Assembly: GCA_010645155.1 (NCBI GenBank)
Contig: CM021319.1
Location: forward strand, 6,901,145 to 6,965,144
Direction: 5' to 3'
Length of the DNA stretch: 64,000 bases
DNA from: Tigriopus japonicus
Lineage: Eukaryota > Arthropoda > Copepoda > Harpacticoida > Harpacticidae
Numbering within the stretch: position 1 is the first letter of the stretch; the number at the start of each line of letters is the position of its first letter. The notes below the pieces were generated by a model that made no database searches, was not told the DNA's origin, and saw only the letters and a list, made by a program, of their open reading frames with translations. The position numbers and the translations under genes are program-made. Of this stretch, positions 63,709-64,000 are shown piece after piece.

Positions 63709-64000
63709 TTAGATATGGCTATTAAGGAAAAGTACTGTTCCAGCTTGGAGCCATTTGTGGTTGTCCCCACCACTGGGTACATCCATATAGGACACGATCT
63801 TTTCCCTCTCACTGGAATAGTACAAAGGCAGTCGAATGGCCTCATTCTCATGATACACATTGGGACTGTCTCCTGGAATCCAACCAACAGTTACCGGAGG
63901 TACCATGCTAAAAGTAGGGGCATCGTGGCTACTCATGACCAATTTGGAACCGTCAAACGCAGCTCCTTCAATCATAACCCCTCCAATTTGGATGGGTAAT
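63709..64000 (-). CDS. DYNC2H1: Dynein heavy chain C-terminus, DYNC2H1-like (partial)
   Basis: Open from the right edge of the window to the stop at 63709, 97 residues, with the rest of the gene off the window. It reads LPIQIGGVMIEGAAFDGSKL, SSHDAPTFSMVPPVTVGWIP, NEAIRLPLYYSSEREKIVSY, MDVPSGGDNHKWLQAGTVLF. This is the end of the dynein heavy chain C-terminal domain (LEGAxFDG...PPVxVxWxP...LPLYxSxxRE...LPxGxxxxxWxxxGxAxFL). The LPLYxSxxRE and terminal W..AG..LFL features fit cytoplasmic dynein-2, the retrograde intraflagellar transport motor, better than axonemal chains. The family is clear; the paralogue is a judgement from pattern. Confidence 0.78.
   Translation of the reverse strand, partial: LPIQIGGVMIEGAAFDGSKLVMSSHDAPTFSMVPPVTVGWIPGDSPNVYHENEAIRLPLYYSSEREKIVSYMDVPSGGDNHKWLQAGTVLFLNSHI

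Overview
This is a eukaryotic window, most likely from an arthropod and plausibly a copepod-like crustacean. Host genes are split by GT/AG introns, carry AATAAA-type poly(A) signals, and encode animal proteins. The DNA is AT-rich and crowded with short inverted-repeat elements. The species assignment is inference; no marker in the window fixes it.

Layout. (1) At 272-3582 (+) are the last four exons of membralin (TMEM259), whose 5' part lies left of the window. (2) At 4.1-8.9 kb is a run of small non-autonomous DNA transposons, including a hAT-type element with a perfect 8-bp target duplication. (3) At 7917-11498 (+) is a complete five-exon gene, assembled here from phase-matched exons. It encodes a 363-residue type II membrane coiled-coil glycoprotein that I do not recognise. 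(4) At 12.2-13.9 kb (-) is a broken THAP/P-element-like transposase. (5) From about 14 to 46.9 kb no host gene is convincing. This stretch holds fold-back repeats, a Tc1/mariner-like element, a 3 x 95-bp tandem array, a non-LTR reverse transcriptase fragment, and several GA-rich, tetranucleotide-rich islands that may be promoters or 5' UTRs. Two isolated exon-like segments (34.9 and 42.5 kb) have compatible phases. (6) At 46997-48710 (-) is a complete two-exon CD36/SCARB-family scavenger receptor. (7) At 48.7-58.7 kb lie a 937-bp terminal-inverted-repeat element, another small element and a possible orphan terminal exon at 57.1 kb. (8) At 58717-59696 is a 980-bp assembly gap. (9) At 59702-61747 (+) is a voltage-gated calcium channel beta subunit, with its SH3 region in one exon and the whole guanylate-kinase domain plus a His/Asp/Tyr-rich tail in the next. 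(10) At the right edge (-) is the C-terminal exon of a dynein heavy chain, best matching cytoplasmic dynein-2 (DYNC2H1).

The genes do not form an operon or a pathway; they are unrelated housekeeping, neuronal and membrane genes separated by repeat-rich DNA. The most novel content is the coiled-coil membrane gene and the set of inverted-repeat elements. One of those is a short element inserted into an arm of a fold-back element, with the empty site preserved in the opposite arm.
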